From contig NZ_JAFLNM010000001.1 of NCBI RefSeq assembly GCF_017313275.1, positions 62,001 to 126,000 on the forward strand: a stretch of DNA of 64,000 nucleotides, written 5' to 3'. The notes below the pieces were generated by a model. It searched no databases, had not been told where the DNA came from, and saw only the letters and a list, made by a program, of their open reading frames with translations. Every line of letters starts with the position of its first letter. The stretch's first letter is position 1. This DNA is from Flagellimonas profundi (GTDB lineage: Bacteria; Bacteroidota; Bacteroidia; Flavobacteriales; Flavobacteriaceae). A program made the position numbers and the translations under genes. Positions 9,672 to 18,730 of this stretch are shown here, piece after piece.

Positions 9672-11504
9672 ATGGCTGAAGAAAAACAAAACGTTGAGGT
9701 AGAAGAAACTGCCGCAGCACCAGAAGTAAAAGAAACAGAACCCAAACAAGATCCTCAGGAATTTCTTGAAAATTTTGACTGGGAAAAGTATGAAGAAGGA
9801 ATTGAGCGCGTTGACGATAGCAAGCTTAAAGAATTCGAAACACTTGTAGAGGAAAACTTTGTGGACACTGCCGATGAGGAAGTAGTGGAAGGAGAAGTTG
9901 TTCACATGACGGACCGTGAGGCCATCATTGACATCAATGCCAAGTCCGAAGGTGTAATTTCCTTGAATGAGTTCCGCTACAATCCCGATTTAAAAGTTGG
10001 AGATAAAGTTGAGGTACTTATAGATATCCGTGAAGACAAAACCGGTCAGTTGGTATTGTCCCACAGAAAAGCAAGAACCATCAAGGCGTGGGAGCGTGTA
10101 AACAATGCACACGACAAGGAAGAAATCGTTACTGGATTCGTTAAATGTCGTACCAAAGGTGGTATGATCGTTGACGTATTCGGAATCGAGGCGTTCTTGC
10201 CAGGTTCTCAAATCGATGTGAAGCCTATCCGCGATTACGATCAGTATGTAGGTAAGACCATGGAGTTCAAAGTAGTGAAGATCAACCACGAGTTCAAGAA
10301 CGTTGTGGTATCGCACAAAGCTTTGATCGAAGCGGACATCGAAGAGCAGAAAAAAGAAATCATCGGCCAACTGGAAAAAGGTCAAGTATTGGAAGGTGTG
10401 GTCAAGAACATTACATCTTACGGGGTATTTATCGACCTTGGAGGTGTGGATGGATTGGTACACATTACCGACCTTTCATGGAGCCGAATCAATCACCCGA
10501 ACGAGGTGGTGGAGTTAGACCAGAAATTGAACGTTGTTATCTTGGATTTTGATGATAACAAGTCTAGAATTCAGTTGGGTCTTAAGCAATTGGAGAAACA
10601 CCCATGGGATGCCCTAGGTGATGAGATCAAAGTAGGTGACAAAGTAAAAGGTAAAGTAGTGGTAATCGCTGATTACGGTGCCTTTATCGAAGTTGCCGAA
10701 GGTGTTGAAGGTTTGATCCACGTTTCAGAAATGTCATGGTCTACGCACTTAAGGTCTGCTCAGGACTTTGTAAATGTAGGTGATGAAGTTGAAGCCGTTG
10801 TATTGACCTTGGATAGAGAAGATCGTAAAATGTCGTTGGGTATCAAGCAATTGACTCCAGACCCATGGACCGATATCACTTCAAAATACCCTGTTGGATC
10901 AAGACACAAAGGAATCGTTAGAAACTTTACCAACTTTGGTGTATTCGTAGAGTTGGAAGAAGGAATCGACGGTTTGATCTATATCTCCGATCTTTCTTGG
11001 ACCAAGAAAATCAAGCACCCATCCGAGTTTGTAACCGTAGGTGACACCTTGGAAGTGGAAGTGTTGGAATTGGACGTGGAAGGTCGCAAATTGAGCCTTG
11101 GTCACAAACAGACCACAGAGAATCCTTGGGACAAGTACTCCGAAGAGTTTGCTGAAGGAACAATTCACAAAGCTGCCATTGCCGAGGTTGTTGATAAAGG
11201 AGCAACTATCAACTTCAACGAGGACATCGTTGGATTTGTTCCACAACGTCACATGGAAAAAGAAGACGGCAAGAAACTTGTTAAAGGTGAAGAGGCCGAA
11301 TTCAAGATCATCGAGTTCAACAAAGATTTCAAAAGAGTTGTGGCCAGCCACACTGCGATCTTTAGAGAGCAAGAAGATAGAAATGTGAAGGCTGCTGCCA
11401 AGAAAAGAGCTGCATCTAAAGACGAAGCCGCTCCAACCCTTGGAGATGCCAACTCACAGTTGCAAGCATTGAAGGACAAAATGGAAGCCGATAAGAAAAA
11501 GTAA
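9672..11504 (+). CDS. rpsA: 30S ribosomal protein S1
   Basis: This 610-residue protein recruits mRNA to the small ribosomal subunit. It contains six S1 RNA-binding repeats in series after an acidic N-terminus. Repeats 3-5 are very alike, with G-x-V-K-N-I-T-S-Y-G-V-F-I-D-L and 'GLIHVSEMSW'-type cores. A basic, Lys/Ala-rich tail closes the protein. Six repeats and the length are normal for the full-size S1 of Bacteroidota. Codon use is highly biased, as in other ribosomal protein genes. A terminator follows. Confidence 0.97.
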   Translation: MAEEKQNVEVEETAAAPEVKETEPKQDPQEFLENFDWEKYEEGIERVDDSKLKEFETLVEENFVDTADEEVVEGEVVHMTDREAIIDINAKSEGVISLNEFRYNPDLKVGDKVEVLIDIREDKTGQLVLSHRKARTIKAWERVNNAHDKEEIVTGFVKCRTKGGMIVDVFGIEAFLPGSQIDVKPIRDYDQYVGKTMEFKVVKINHEFKNVVVSHKALIEADIEEQKKEIIGQLEKGQVLEGVVKNITSYGVFIDLGGVDGLVHITDLSWSRINHPNEVVELDQKLNVVILDFDDNKSRIQLGLKQLEKHPWDALGDEIKVGDKVKGKVVVIADYGAFIEVAEGVEGLIHVSEMSWSTHLRSAQDFVNVGDEVEAVVLTLDREDRKMSLGIKQLTPDPWTDITSKYPVGSRHKGIVRNFTNFGVFVELEEGIDGLIYISDLSWTKKIKHPSEFVTVGDTLEVEVLELDVEGRKLSLGHKQTTENPWDKYSEEFAEGTIHKAAIAEVVDKGATINFNEDIVGFVPQRHMEKEDGKKLVKGEEAEFKIIEFNKDFKRVVASHTAIFREQEDRNVKAAAKKRAASKDEAAPTLGDANSQLQALKDKMEADKKK

Positions 11505-11524
11505 TCGGACTTTTCAATGATACG

Positions 11525-11555
11525 AAGCCCCGCTGGAAACAGTCGGGGCTTTTTT
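11525..11555 (+). terminator. rpsA terminator
   Basis: An 8-bp stem (AAGCCCCG / CGGGGCTT) with an 11-nt loop is followed by a T run. It separates rpsA from the pyr operon. Confidence 0.88.
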
Positions 11556-11582
11556 ATGTCTCGAACATTTTAAAGAATTGCT

Positions 11583-11590
11583 TACTTTTG
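11583..11590 (+). promoter_or_regulatory. -7 box of the pyr operon
   Basis: TACTTTTG fits the TAnnTTTG -7 element and lies about 30 bp before the pyrR start. No good -33 TTTG is seen 19 bp upstream. Confidence 0.5.
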
Positions 11591-11619
11591 TACTCAACCG
11601 AGTTGGTCGCACATAGCAT

Positions 11620-12156
11620 ATGAGTCAAAAAGTTCTGCTTACTTCAAAGGAAATCAACATCATACTGCACCGGTTGGCCTGTCAGCTAATGGAGAATCAT
11701 TTGGATTTTAAGGATACCGCATTGATCGGTATCCAGCCCAGAGGCGTTTTTTTGGCAGAAAGGTTAGTAAAGATTCTCAAAAAGGAATACAAGATCAAAC
11801 ATATTGACCTTGGTTTCTTGGACATCACATTTTTTAGGGACGATTTTGGAAGAGGGGAAATCCTGAAGGCCAATTCCACGCAAATGAATTTTTTGGTGGA
11901 AGACAAAAAAGTGGTGTTCATAGATGATGTACTTTACACGGGAAGAAGTATCAGGGCGGCCCTAACGGCCATCCAATCCTTTGGAAGACCTAGCAATATA
12001 GAACTCTTGACATTGATCGATAGGCGTTTCAGTAGACATTTGCCCATACAGCCTACTTACCGCGGTAGACAAGTGGATGCCATAAACGAGGAAAAGGTTA
12101 AGGTAATGTGGGAAGAGAACGATGGAGAAGATAAAGTTTATTTAGTAAGCAAATAA
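11620..12156 (+). CDS. pyrR: PyrR-type phosphoribosyltransferase
   Basis: The 178-residue protein belongs to the type I phosphoribosyltransferases, with the PRPP-binding signature 'VVFIDDVLYTGRS' at residues 98-110. Length, the 'IGIQPRGVFLAERL' segment and its place before pyrB identify PyrR, which in Firmicutes is an mRNA-binding attenuation protein with weak uracil phosphoribosyltransferase activity. It heads the operon pyrR-pyrB-STAS-like-rnz. I see no PyrR-binding attenuator upstream, so how it regulates in this organism is open. Confidence 0.92.
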   Translation: MSQKVLLTSKEINIILHRLACQLMENHLDFKDTALIGIQPRGVFLAERLVKILKKEYKIKHIDLGFLDITFFRDDFGRGEILKANSTQMNFLVEDKKVVFIDDVLYTGRSIRAALTAIQSFGRPSNIELLTLIDRRFSRHLPIQPTYRGRQVDAINEEKVKVMWEENDGEDKVYLVSK

Positions 12157-12162
12157 AAGATA

Positions 12163-13089
12163 ATGAGCGAGTTAAGTGTAAATCACTTGTTGGGAATAAA
12201 GTATCTGAACAAAAAGGATATATCGCTCATTTTTGAAACGGCCGATCATTTTAAGGAAGTGATCAACCGATCTATCAAAAAAGTGCCTACCCTTCGAGAT
12301 ATTACCATTGCCAATATCTTTTTTGAGAACAGCACCCGTACAAAACTATCTTTTGAACTGGCCGAAAAACGGCTTTCTGCCGATGTGGTGAACTTTTCGG
12401 CGGGGCAATCCTCTGTTAAAAAGGGAGAGACCCTGATAGATACCGTGAACAATATCCTGTCCATGAAAGTGGACATGGTAGTGATGCGTCATCCCAATCC
12501 GGGAGCTGGGATTTTCTTGTCCCAGCATGTTAATGCGTCCATTGTAAATGCAGGTGACGGTGCCCATGAACACCCAACGCAAGCGCTGTTGGATTCCTTT
12601 TCCATTCGTGAAAAATTAGGTGATGTGGGCGGAAAAAATGTTGTGATCGTGGGGGATATTTTACATTCTCGAGTGGCACTGTCCAATATTTTCGCCTTAA
12701 AATTACAGGGCGCCAATGTAAAGGTCTGCGGTCCAAAAACCCTTATCCCCAAGCATATTGAATCATTGGGAGTTGGGGTAGAGACCAATTTAAGAAAAGC
12801 CTTGGAGTGGTGCGACGTGGCCAATATGCTCCGTGTACAGAACGAACGGATGGATATCAGCTATTTCCCGTCCACAAGGGAGTACACCCAACAATTTGGG
12901 GTCAACAAAGAACTTTTGAACAGTTTGGACAAACAAATTGTAATCATGCACCCCGGTCCTATAAACCGAGGGGTGGAAATCACCAGTGATGTGGCCGATT
13001 CCGATCAGTCCATTATTTTACACCAGGTAGAAAATGGAGTAGCTGTACGTATGGCCGTACTCTATCTATTGGCATCAAAAATTAAGTAA
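12163..13089 (+). CDS. pyrB: Aspartate carbamoyltransferase catalytic subunit
   Basis: This enzyme joins carbamoyl phosphate and aspartate, the committed step of pyrimidine synthesis. The carbamoyl-phosphate loop S-T-R-T is at residues 57-60 within 'FFENSTRTKLSF'. 'HEHPTQALLDSF' and 'HPGPINRGVE' supply the other conserved active-site residues. At 308 residues it is a standard catalytic chain. It begins 6 bp after pyrR. No pyrI regulatory subunit is adjacent. Confidence 0.96.
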   Translation: MSELSVNHLLGIKYLNKKDISLIFETADHFKEVINRSIKKVPTLRDITIANIFFENSTRTKLSFELAEKRLSADVVNFSAGQSSVKKGETLIDTVNNILSMKVDMVVMRHPNPGAGIFLSQHVNASIVNAGDGAHEHPTQALLDSFSIREKLGDVGGKNVVIVGDILHSRVALSNIFALKLQGANVKVCGPKTLIPKHIESLGVGVETNLRKALEWCDVANMLRVQNERMDISYFPSTREYTQQFGVNKELLNSLDKQIVIMHPGPINRGVEITSDVADSDQSIILHQVENGVAVRMAVLYLLASKIK

Positions 13090-13092
13090 AAG

Positions 13093-13425
13093 ATGATTTT
13101 CGACAAAGACGGAACAACAACGATTGTTTTCCAGGAAAAAACCACACTTTCCGGTTTTTTGGAAAACCTCAATAAAGCGTATCCAAAACTCAAGCACGAT
13201 AACATTGTGGTCAATCTTTTTTCTTTTGATAAACTGGGTATCAATGACATCTTGGAGTTTTTGGACCTATCCAACACACATAAAGCAGGAGGACAATCAT
13301 TTGTTTTAGTCACCGATAAGCTAAGCTATGATGAAATTCCGGAAGAGATAAGTGTTGTGCCCACCTTGCAGGAGGCCAAGGACCTAATCGAGATGGAAGA
13401 AATTGAACGTGACCTGGATATATGA
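13093..13425 (+). CDS. STAS-like small protein of the rnz locus
   Basis: The 110-residue protein has alternating beta and alpha segments ('NIVVNLFSFDKLGINDILEFLDLS', 'SFVLVTDKL', then an acidic helix), resembling STAS/anti-anti-sigma folds, but no phosphorylatable Ser signature is clear. It starts 3 bp after pyrB and its stop overlaps the ribonuclease Z start (ATGA), so translation is coupled. Relatives are often carried along beside rnz in Flavobacteria. Function unknown; the fold suggestion is tentative. Confidence 0.72.
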   Translation: MIFDKDGTTTIVFQEKTTLSGFLENLNKAYPKLKHDNIVVNLFSFDKLGINDILEFLDLSNTHKAGGQSFVLVTDKLSYDEIPEEISVVPTLQEAKDLIEMEEIERDLDI

Positions 13426-14327
13426 AACTCACTGTACTTGGTTGTTATGCAGCTACACCACGAACATTCACCAATCCTACTTCACAGGTACTCGAGATAA
13501 AGAACCACCTTTTTTTGATCGATTGTGGTGAGGGAACCCAAGTACAGCTCAGAAAATACAAGGTCAAGTTTTCCAGGATCAACCACATTTTTATATCGCA
13601 TCTACATGGAGACCATTTTTTTGGTTTGCCCGGACTCATATCCACCTTTAGGTTATTGGGCAGGGACAAGGAACTGCACATTTATGGTCCAAAGGGCATC
13701 AAAGAGGCCATTACCTTATTTTTAAAATTAGGTGATTCATGGACCAATTACCCCTTAATATTCCATGAGCTGGAATCCAAGGAATCCGAACTCGTTTTTG
13801 AAGACGAAAAAGTTACCGTTAGAACGGTTCCCTTGATCCATAGGGTGTATACCAACGGGTATCTATTTAAAGAAAAGAAAGCTCCCCGGACATTGGACAT
13901 TACGGCTGCCCGAAAATATGGTGTTGATAAGAGCCAATTCAACCATATAAAAAAGGGAGTGGATGGAGTTGATGCATCAGGAAAAACAATACCCAATAAA
14001 AAACTCACCATTGACCCACCTGAGCCCAAAAGCTATGCTTTTTGTAGCGATACGGTTTATAATGAAGCTATCTTACCAACAATAAAGGATGTTACCGTAC
14101 TGTATCACGAATCCACTTTCTTGGATTCAGAGGAACATCTATGTAAAAAAACAAAGCACTCTACCTCCAAACAAGCTGCTCAAATCGCTAAAAAGGCCAA
14201 TGCTAGCCTGTTGATTTTGGGGCATTATTCCACACGCTATAAATCCATCGAACTATTTAAAAAGGAGGCCGAAGAGGTTTTTCCGGTTGTAGAGTTGGCC
14301 GATGATGGCAAAGTGATTGAGTTTTGA
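13422..14327 (+). CDS. rnz: Ribonuclease Z
   Basis: This metallo-beta-lactamase-fold endonuclease trims the 3' trailer of pre-tRNAs. The zinc motif H-L-H-G-D-H is at residues 60-65. Further ligands are likely in 'VRTVPLIHRVYTNGY', 'YAFCSDTVYNE' and the late 'LILGHYSTRY' His. At 301 residues it is the normal short form. The start overlaps the preceding gene by four bases. Confidence 0.95.
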   Translation: MKLTVLGCYAATPRTFTNPTSQVLEIKNHLFLIDCGEGTQVQLRKYKVKFSRINHIFISHLHGDHFFGLPGLISTFRLLGRDKELHIYGPKGIKEAITLFLKLGDSWTNYPLIFHELESKESELVFEDEKVTVRTVPLIHRVYTNGYLFKEKKAPRTLDITAARKYGVDKSQFNHIKKGVDGVDASGKTIPNKKLTIDPPEPKSYAFCSDTVYNEAILPTIKDVTVLYHESTFLDSEEHLCKKTKHSTSKQAAQIAKKANASLLILGHYSTRYKSIELFKKEAEEVFPVVELADDGKVIEF

Positions 14328-14387
14328 CCTTCCATTTTAAAGCAACCAACGGATGGTCTCCGTATCTTGAAATAAAAGCGTTGTCGC

Positions 14388-14795
14388 ATGGGGAAAATAG
14401 TTGTAGGTCTTTTGGTCCTATTGTTATCTATATCATCTTGTTCAAAGGATTCTTCGAAAGCAGAAAACATTGCAGTAGATCTTATTGGAAGTTGGAGTTC
14501 AAGTAATGACCAAGTAGAAGGCAAAATAGTATCTACTTATACATTCAACGATAATTCGACTTATTTGTTCAGGACAGATTGGTTTGGTTTTAACGGAGAA
14601 CCTAAGACAAAACTTACGGAGTTTTCGGAAAACTCAGGAGCTTTTGAAGTAGAAAGGGACAGTCTTTTTTTGGGATCATTTAGCAGTAGATATTGGATCA
14701 AGGAAGATGTTCTTTACTTGGAATATATAACTTACCCTGCAGACGCCCCAGTCCTTACACAAATGAAATACAATAGGATTGATGTACCGGAATAG
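14388..14795 (+). CDS. Small lipoprotein, lipocalin-like
   Basis: The 135-residue protein has a lipoprotein signal peptide ending in 'LLLSISSC', with Cys18 as the lipidated residue. 'LIGSWSSSNDQ' and later beta-strand-like segments recall the lipocalin-like small lipoproteins of Bacteroidota. No catalytic motif is visible. Probably exported to the outer membrane. Function unknown. Confidence 0.7.
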   Translation: MGKIVVGLLVLLLSISSCSKDSSKAENIAVDLIGSWSSSNDQVEGKIVSTYTFNDNSTYLFRTDWFGFNGEPKTKLTEFSENSGAFEVERDSLFLGSFSSRYWIKEDVLYLEYITYPADAPVLTQMKYNRIDVPE

Positions 14796-14875
14796 ATTCT
14801 TGCCCACTGGATAAAAACCCTCTTTTTTGCTCATCTATCTTTTGTTGACATTTGAATTTTACCGAACTTCACGTC

Positions 14876-15523
14876 ATGCAAAAAGACCTTGGCGATTACA
14901 GAAAATCTTACGAGAAAAGTGAGCTGACCGAAGCATCGGTAAAGGAAAATCCATTGGAACAATTTCAAAAATGGTTTCATGAAGTAGAAGCGGCCAACGG
15001 CGTGGATGAGCCCAATGCCATGACGGTCTCTACCATTGGTTTGGACGGTTTTCCCAAAAGCCGTGTGGTATTGATGAAAAAATTCACCTATGAAGGCTTT
15101 ATTTTCTATACCAATTACCAAAGTGAAAAAGGTAAAGCCATTGAAGCCAATCCATCGGTTTGCCTATCCTTTTTTTGGCCGAATATGGAGCGTCAGGTGA
15201 TCATAAAGGGAAAAGCTGAAAAAATTGCAGAAAACCTTTCAGACGGTTATTTTGAATCTCGTCCGCACGGCAGTCAATTAGGTGCCGTTGTTTCCGATCA
15301 GAGTGAAGTGGTCCCTTCCCGAGACTATCTGGAGGAGAAATTAAAGGAACTCGAACAGCAATACGAAGATAAGGAAGTGCCCAGACCGGAATATTGGGGG
15401 GGATATTTGGTGCGCCCCATTTCCATTGAATTTTGGCAGGGACGCCCTAATAGATTGCACGATCGGATACGGTATTCCCTACAGGATGATCTGGATTGGA
15501 AAATAGAACGTTTGGCGCCATAA
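14876..15523 (+). CDS. pdxH: Pyridoxamine 5'-phosphate oxidase
   Basis: This FMN enzyme oxidises pyridoxamine or pyridoxine phosphate to pyridoxal phosphate. The FMN-binding segments 'SRVVLMKKFTYEGFIFYTNY', 'VCLSFFWPNMERQVIIKG' and the C-terminal 'EFWQGRPNRLHDRIRY' are all present. I chose the Met of 'MQKDLGDYRKSYEK' as the start because homologues begin there; an earlier in-frame Met at 14852 would add eight unsupported residues. Length from this start is 215, normal for the family. Confidence 0.92.
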   Translation: MQKDLGDYRKSYEKSELTEASVKENPLEQFQKWFHEVEAANGVDEPNAMTVSTIGLDGFPKSRVVLMKKFTYEGFIFYTNYQSEKGKAIEANPSVCLSFFWPNMERQVIIKGKAEKIAENLSDGYFESRPHGSQLGAVVSDQSEVVPSRDYLEEKLKELEQQYEDKEVPRPEYWGGYLVRPISIEFWQGRPNRLHDRIRYSLQDDLDWKIERLAP

Positions 15524-15533
15524 ATCCAAAAAA

Positions 15534-16022
15534 ATGAAACAACTTATATTAATGAGACATGGGAAATCCTCATGGGAATACGATGTCTCCGACAAGGATA
15601 GACCACTAAAAAAAAGAGGGATAAACGATGCTCATTTGGTTGCCAAAACCTTCGGTTTGCATGCGCCCTCCATTGATTTTATATATTCCAGCCCCGCCAA
15701 CCGTGCCTTGCACACCAGTATGATCTTTACGAGAAATTTGGATTTTGATTTATCAAAATTCGGCGTGGTCGATGCGCTTTATGATTTTTCCGGCAACAGT
15801 GTGGAGCAATTTATACATTCCCTGGACAATGATTTGGAAACCATAGCGATCTTTGGACATAACTATGCCTTCACTTCACTTGCAAATACTTGGGGAGATC
15901 AGTATATTGAGAACGTTCCCACGGCAGGTCTTGTCCACATTACATTTGGTGTGGACGATTGGTCCAAGATATCAGAGGGAACCACCAAGCAAATGGTCTT
16001 TCCAAAACACTTGAAAAAATAA
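15534..16022 (+). CDS. SixA-like histidine phosphatase
   Basis: The 162-residue protein opens with the phosphoglycerate-mutase-like motif L-M-R-H-G-K-S-S, whose His is the phospho-acceptor. The second catalytic His is in 'AIFGHNYAFT'. Size and motifs match SixA-type phosphohistidine phosphatases. It sits between pdxH and ppk1, 10 bp after the former, and its stop abuts the ppk1 start, implying co-transcription with ppk1. The true substrate is unknown. Confidence 0.88.
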   Translation: MKQLILMRHGKSSWEYDVSDKDRPLKKRGINDAHLVAKTFGLHAPSIDFIYSSPANRALHTSMIFTRNLDFDLSKFGVVDALYDFSGNSVEQFIHSLDNDLETIAIFGHNYAFTSLANTWGDQYIENVPTAGLVHITFGVDDWSKISEGTTKQMVFPKHLKK

Positions 16023-18098
16023 ATGGTAAAAGCAAAGAACGAATATATAAATAGGGAAATCAGCTGGCTGCAATTTAATGCCAGGGTATTGCAAGAGAGT
16101 AAGGACCATAGGGTTCCACTCATCGACAGATTACGATTTTTGGGCATTTTCAGTAATAACCTGGATGAATTTTTTAAGGTTAGATATGCTACCGTAAAAC
16201 GAATAGTTGATGCTGGAAAAACCGGTAAAAGTGTTTTGGGCGGCGAAAGGGCGAAAGACCTTTTGGAGGAAATCACCAAAATTGTGATAGATCAGCAGGC
16301 CCGCAGTCTGGAGGTTTTTAAGCAAATTGACAAGGAACTTCGTCAAGAAAATATTTTCATTATCAGGGAAACCGAAGTCAACGAAAGCCAAGCTGAATTT
16401 ATTCGGGACTATTTCTTTAAAAAGGTAAACCAAGAGTTGATGACCATCATCTTGAACGACCTTACAGAATTTCCTCTTTTAAAGGATACTGCGGCTTATT
16501 TGGCCGTTAAAATCGTAATGAAGAATGGTTCGTCAAAAGGGAAGCACAACCGATATGCTTTGATTGAGATTCCAAAAGGCATCGACCGTTTTGTGGTATT
16601 GCCCAAAGAGGGGGACAAGGACTATGTTATCATGTTGGACGATTTGATTCGTTTTTGCTTGGATAGTGTGTTCACCATGTTCGAGTTTGAATCCATTTCT
16701 GCCCATATGATCAAGATAACTCGGGATGCTGAATTGGATATCGACAATGATTTGAGCAAGAGTTTTATTGAAAAGATTTCCTCAAGTGTTGAACACAGAA
16801 AAATTAGTGATCCGGTTCGTTTTGTTTATGATAAGAGCATTGATAAGGACACCCTTCAATTCCTAAAGGAAAAAATGGATATCATGGATACCGATAGCGT
16901 TATCCCTGGTGGCCGTTACCATAATAGAAGGGATTACATGGGCTTTCCCAGTTTAGGAAGACATGACCTTATGTACGATAAAATAGAGCCTTTACCGGTA
17001 AAGGGATTAAGTATGAAGGGTAGTTTGCTGGATATGATCGCCCATAAAGATTATATGATCTATGCCCCTTACCATACATTTAGTTATGTAACGAAGTTTT
17101 TACGTGAAGCTGCACTGGACCCCCAAGTACGAAGTATCATGATTACGATATATCGATTGGCAAGTGATAGCCAAATAGCCTCGGCTTTGGTCAATGCGGT
17201 TAAAAATGGAAAGCAGGTAACGGTACAGATTGAATTGCAGGCGAGATTTGATGAGCAGAACAATATTGAATATGCCAATCATTTACAGGATGAAGGGGTA
17301 AATCTGATTTTTGGTGTTCCCGGATTAAAAGTACACAGTAAGGTTTGCTTGGTGGAACGCGAGGAGGATGAGGGCATCAAAAGGTATGGCTTTATCAGTA
17401 CCGGAAACTTTAATGAATCAACAGCGAAAATTTATACGGATTACACCTTGTTTACGGCCCATCAAGGTATTTTAAAGGATATGAGCAAAGTGTTCGCCTT
17501 CTTTGAGACCAATTACAAAATCAATAAGTACAAACACTTGGTTGTGTCTCCGCATTACACCAAAGCAACTTTTATGAAGTTGATAGATAAGGAAATCGAA
17601 TATGCCAAAGCAGGTAAAGAGGCTTACATCAAAATAAAGATTAATAGCCTAACTTCTTATAAGATGGTGGACAAGCTCTACGAAGCCAGCAGGGCAGGGG
17701 TTAAAATACAAATGATAGTAAGGGGTATTTGCTGTCTTATACCGGGTGTTGAGGGAATGAGCGAGAATATTGAGGCCATTAGTGTGGTGGATAAGTTTTT
17801 GGAACATCCAAGATTGTTCATTTTTGGTAACAATGGTGATCCAAAAATCTATATTTCCTCAGCTGATTGGATGACGCGTAACCTTGACTTTAGGGTAGAA
17901 GTGGGTTGCCCTATTTACGACCCTGACATTAGGCAAGAACTTCTGGATACTTTTGAGATATCCTGGAAAGATAACTCCAAGGCGAGGGTGTTTTCGGAAA
18001 AACAGGACAACGCCTATAGAAAGCGAGCCAAAGGGGAACCTGAACTACGTTCCCAATTTGAGATGTACGATTACTATAAAAGAAAATTGGAGGCCTAG
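16023..18098 (+). CDS. ppk1: Polyphosphate kinase 1
   Basis: The 691-residue enzyme reversibly makes polyphosphate from ATP. It has the N domain with 'EYINREISWLQFNARVLQE', a head domain, and two phospholipase-D-like catalytic domains. The autophosphorylated His is in 'GLKVHSKVCLVERE' and the second conserved His in 'FLEHPRLFIFGN'. Length is typical. The start codon follows the SixA-like stop directly. Its 3' end overlaps miaE on the other strand by 4 bp. Confidence 0.96.
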   Translation: MVKAKNEYINREISWLQFNARVLQESKDHRVPLIDRLRFLGIFSNNLDEFFKVRYATVKRIVDAGKTGKSVLGGERAKDLLEEITKIVIDQQARSLEVFKQIDKELRQENIFIIRETEVNESQAEFIRDYFFKKVNQELMTIILNDLTEFPLLKDTAAYLAVKIVMKNGSSKGKHNRYALIEIPKGIDRFVVLPKEGDKDYVIMLDDLIRFCLDSVFTMFEFESISAHMIKITRDAELDIDNDLSKSFIEKISSSVEHRKISDPVRFVYDKSIDKDTLQFLKEKMDIMDTDSVIPGGRYHNRRDYMGFPSLGRHDLMYDKIEPLPVKGLSMKGSLLDMIAHKDYMIYAPYHTFSYVTKFLREAALDPQVRSIMITIYRLASDSQIASALVNAVKNGKQVTVQIELQARFDEQNNIEYANHLQDEGVNLIFGVPGLKVHSKVCLVEREEDEGIKRYGFISTGNFNESTAKIYTDYTLFTAHQGILKDMSKVFAFFETNYKINKYKHLVVSPHYTKATFMKLIDKEIEYAKAGKEAYIKIKINSLTSYKMVDKLYEASRAGVKIQMIVRGICCLIPGVEGMSENIEAISVVDKFLEHPRLFIFGNNGDPKIYISSADWMTRNLDFRVEVGCPIYDPDIRQELLDTFEISWKDNSKARVFSEKQDNAYRKRAKGEPELRSQFEMYDYYKRKLEA

Positions 18099-18676
18099 CC
18101 GTGCATGGTTTCCTTTTTTCCCAAGTCTTTCATTAGTTGGGCTTCGTACTCCAAAAGATCGTTCCATTTTTGGTCCACTTCCTCTTTGTTGCCATATTTT
18201 CGGGCAAATTTTAGGAACATGGTGTAATGGTTCGCTTCACTGACCATAAGGTTTCGGTAGAATTCGGATAATTCTTCGTCATCTATTTCTTCAGAAAGTA
18301 ATCTAAAGCGTTCACAGCTGCGCGCTTCAATTAGGGCGGCATACAATAGCTTGTGTACCAAATGGGTTTCTCGGCTACCACCTTTAGGGAAGAATTTCAT
18401 CAATTCAACAACATATTCATCCTTTCGTTCGCGACCCAAGACCCAACCGCGATTTGTAATTTTATCATGGACCATGTTGAAGTGTCCCATTTCCTCACGG
18501 GCAAGAGCGGTCATTTCCTTTACCAATTCCGATTTTTCAGGAAAACCGATAATCAAAGAAATCGCTGTACTTGCTGCCTTTTGCTCGCAATAGGCATGAT
18601 CGGTCAATATTTCTTCGATATTCTTTTCAACAATGTTTACCCATCTTGGGTCCGTAGGTAGTTTTAGGCCTAACAT
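18095..18676 (-). CDS. miaE: tRNA-(ms2io6A)37 hydroxylase
   Basis: The 193-residue ferritin-like di-iron monooxygenase hydroxylates the isopentenyl group of ms2i6A37 in tRNA. The iron ligands are visible as Glu/His pairs: 'DHAYCEQKAAST', 'AREEMGHFNMVHD', 'EARSCERFRLL' and 'VSEANHYTMFLKFA'. Length fits MiaE of Bacteroidota. A TATCTTTG -7 box at 18704-18711 (minus strand) lies 27 bp upstream. Confidence 0.93.
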   Translation of the reverse strand: MLGLKLPTDPRWVNIVEKNIEEILTDHAYCEQKAASTAISLIIGFPEKSELVKEMTALAREEMGHFNMVHDKITNRGWVLGRERKDEYVVELMKFFPKGGSRETHLVHKLLYAALIEARSCERFRLLSEEIDDEELSEFYRNLMVSEANHYTMFLKFARKYGNKEEVDQKWNDLLEYEAQLMKDLGKKETMHG

Positions 18677-18703
18677 GACTATGCTTTTTGAATGTTACAG
18701 GTG

Positions 18704-18711
18704 CAAAGATA
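18704..18711 (-). promoter_or_regulatory. -7 box of miaE
   Basis: Read on the minus strand it is TATCTTTG, a perfect TAnnTTTG element 27 bp from the miaE start. No clear -33 element is seen. Confidence 0.5.
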
Positions 18712-18730
18712 AAAGTATTGTGCGGTAAGT

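Noticed and set aside
11556..11619. Possible PyrR attenuator before pyrR
   Set aside because: The only hairpin is the rpsA terminator upstream of the -7 box; the leader itself is too short for antiterminator and terminator stems.
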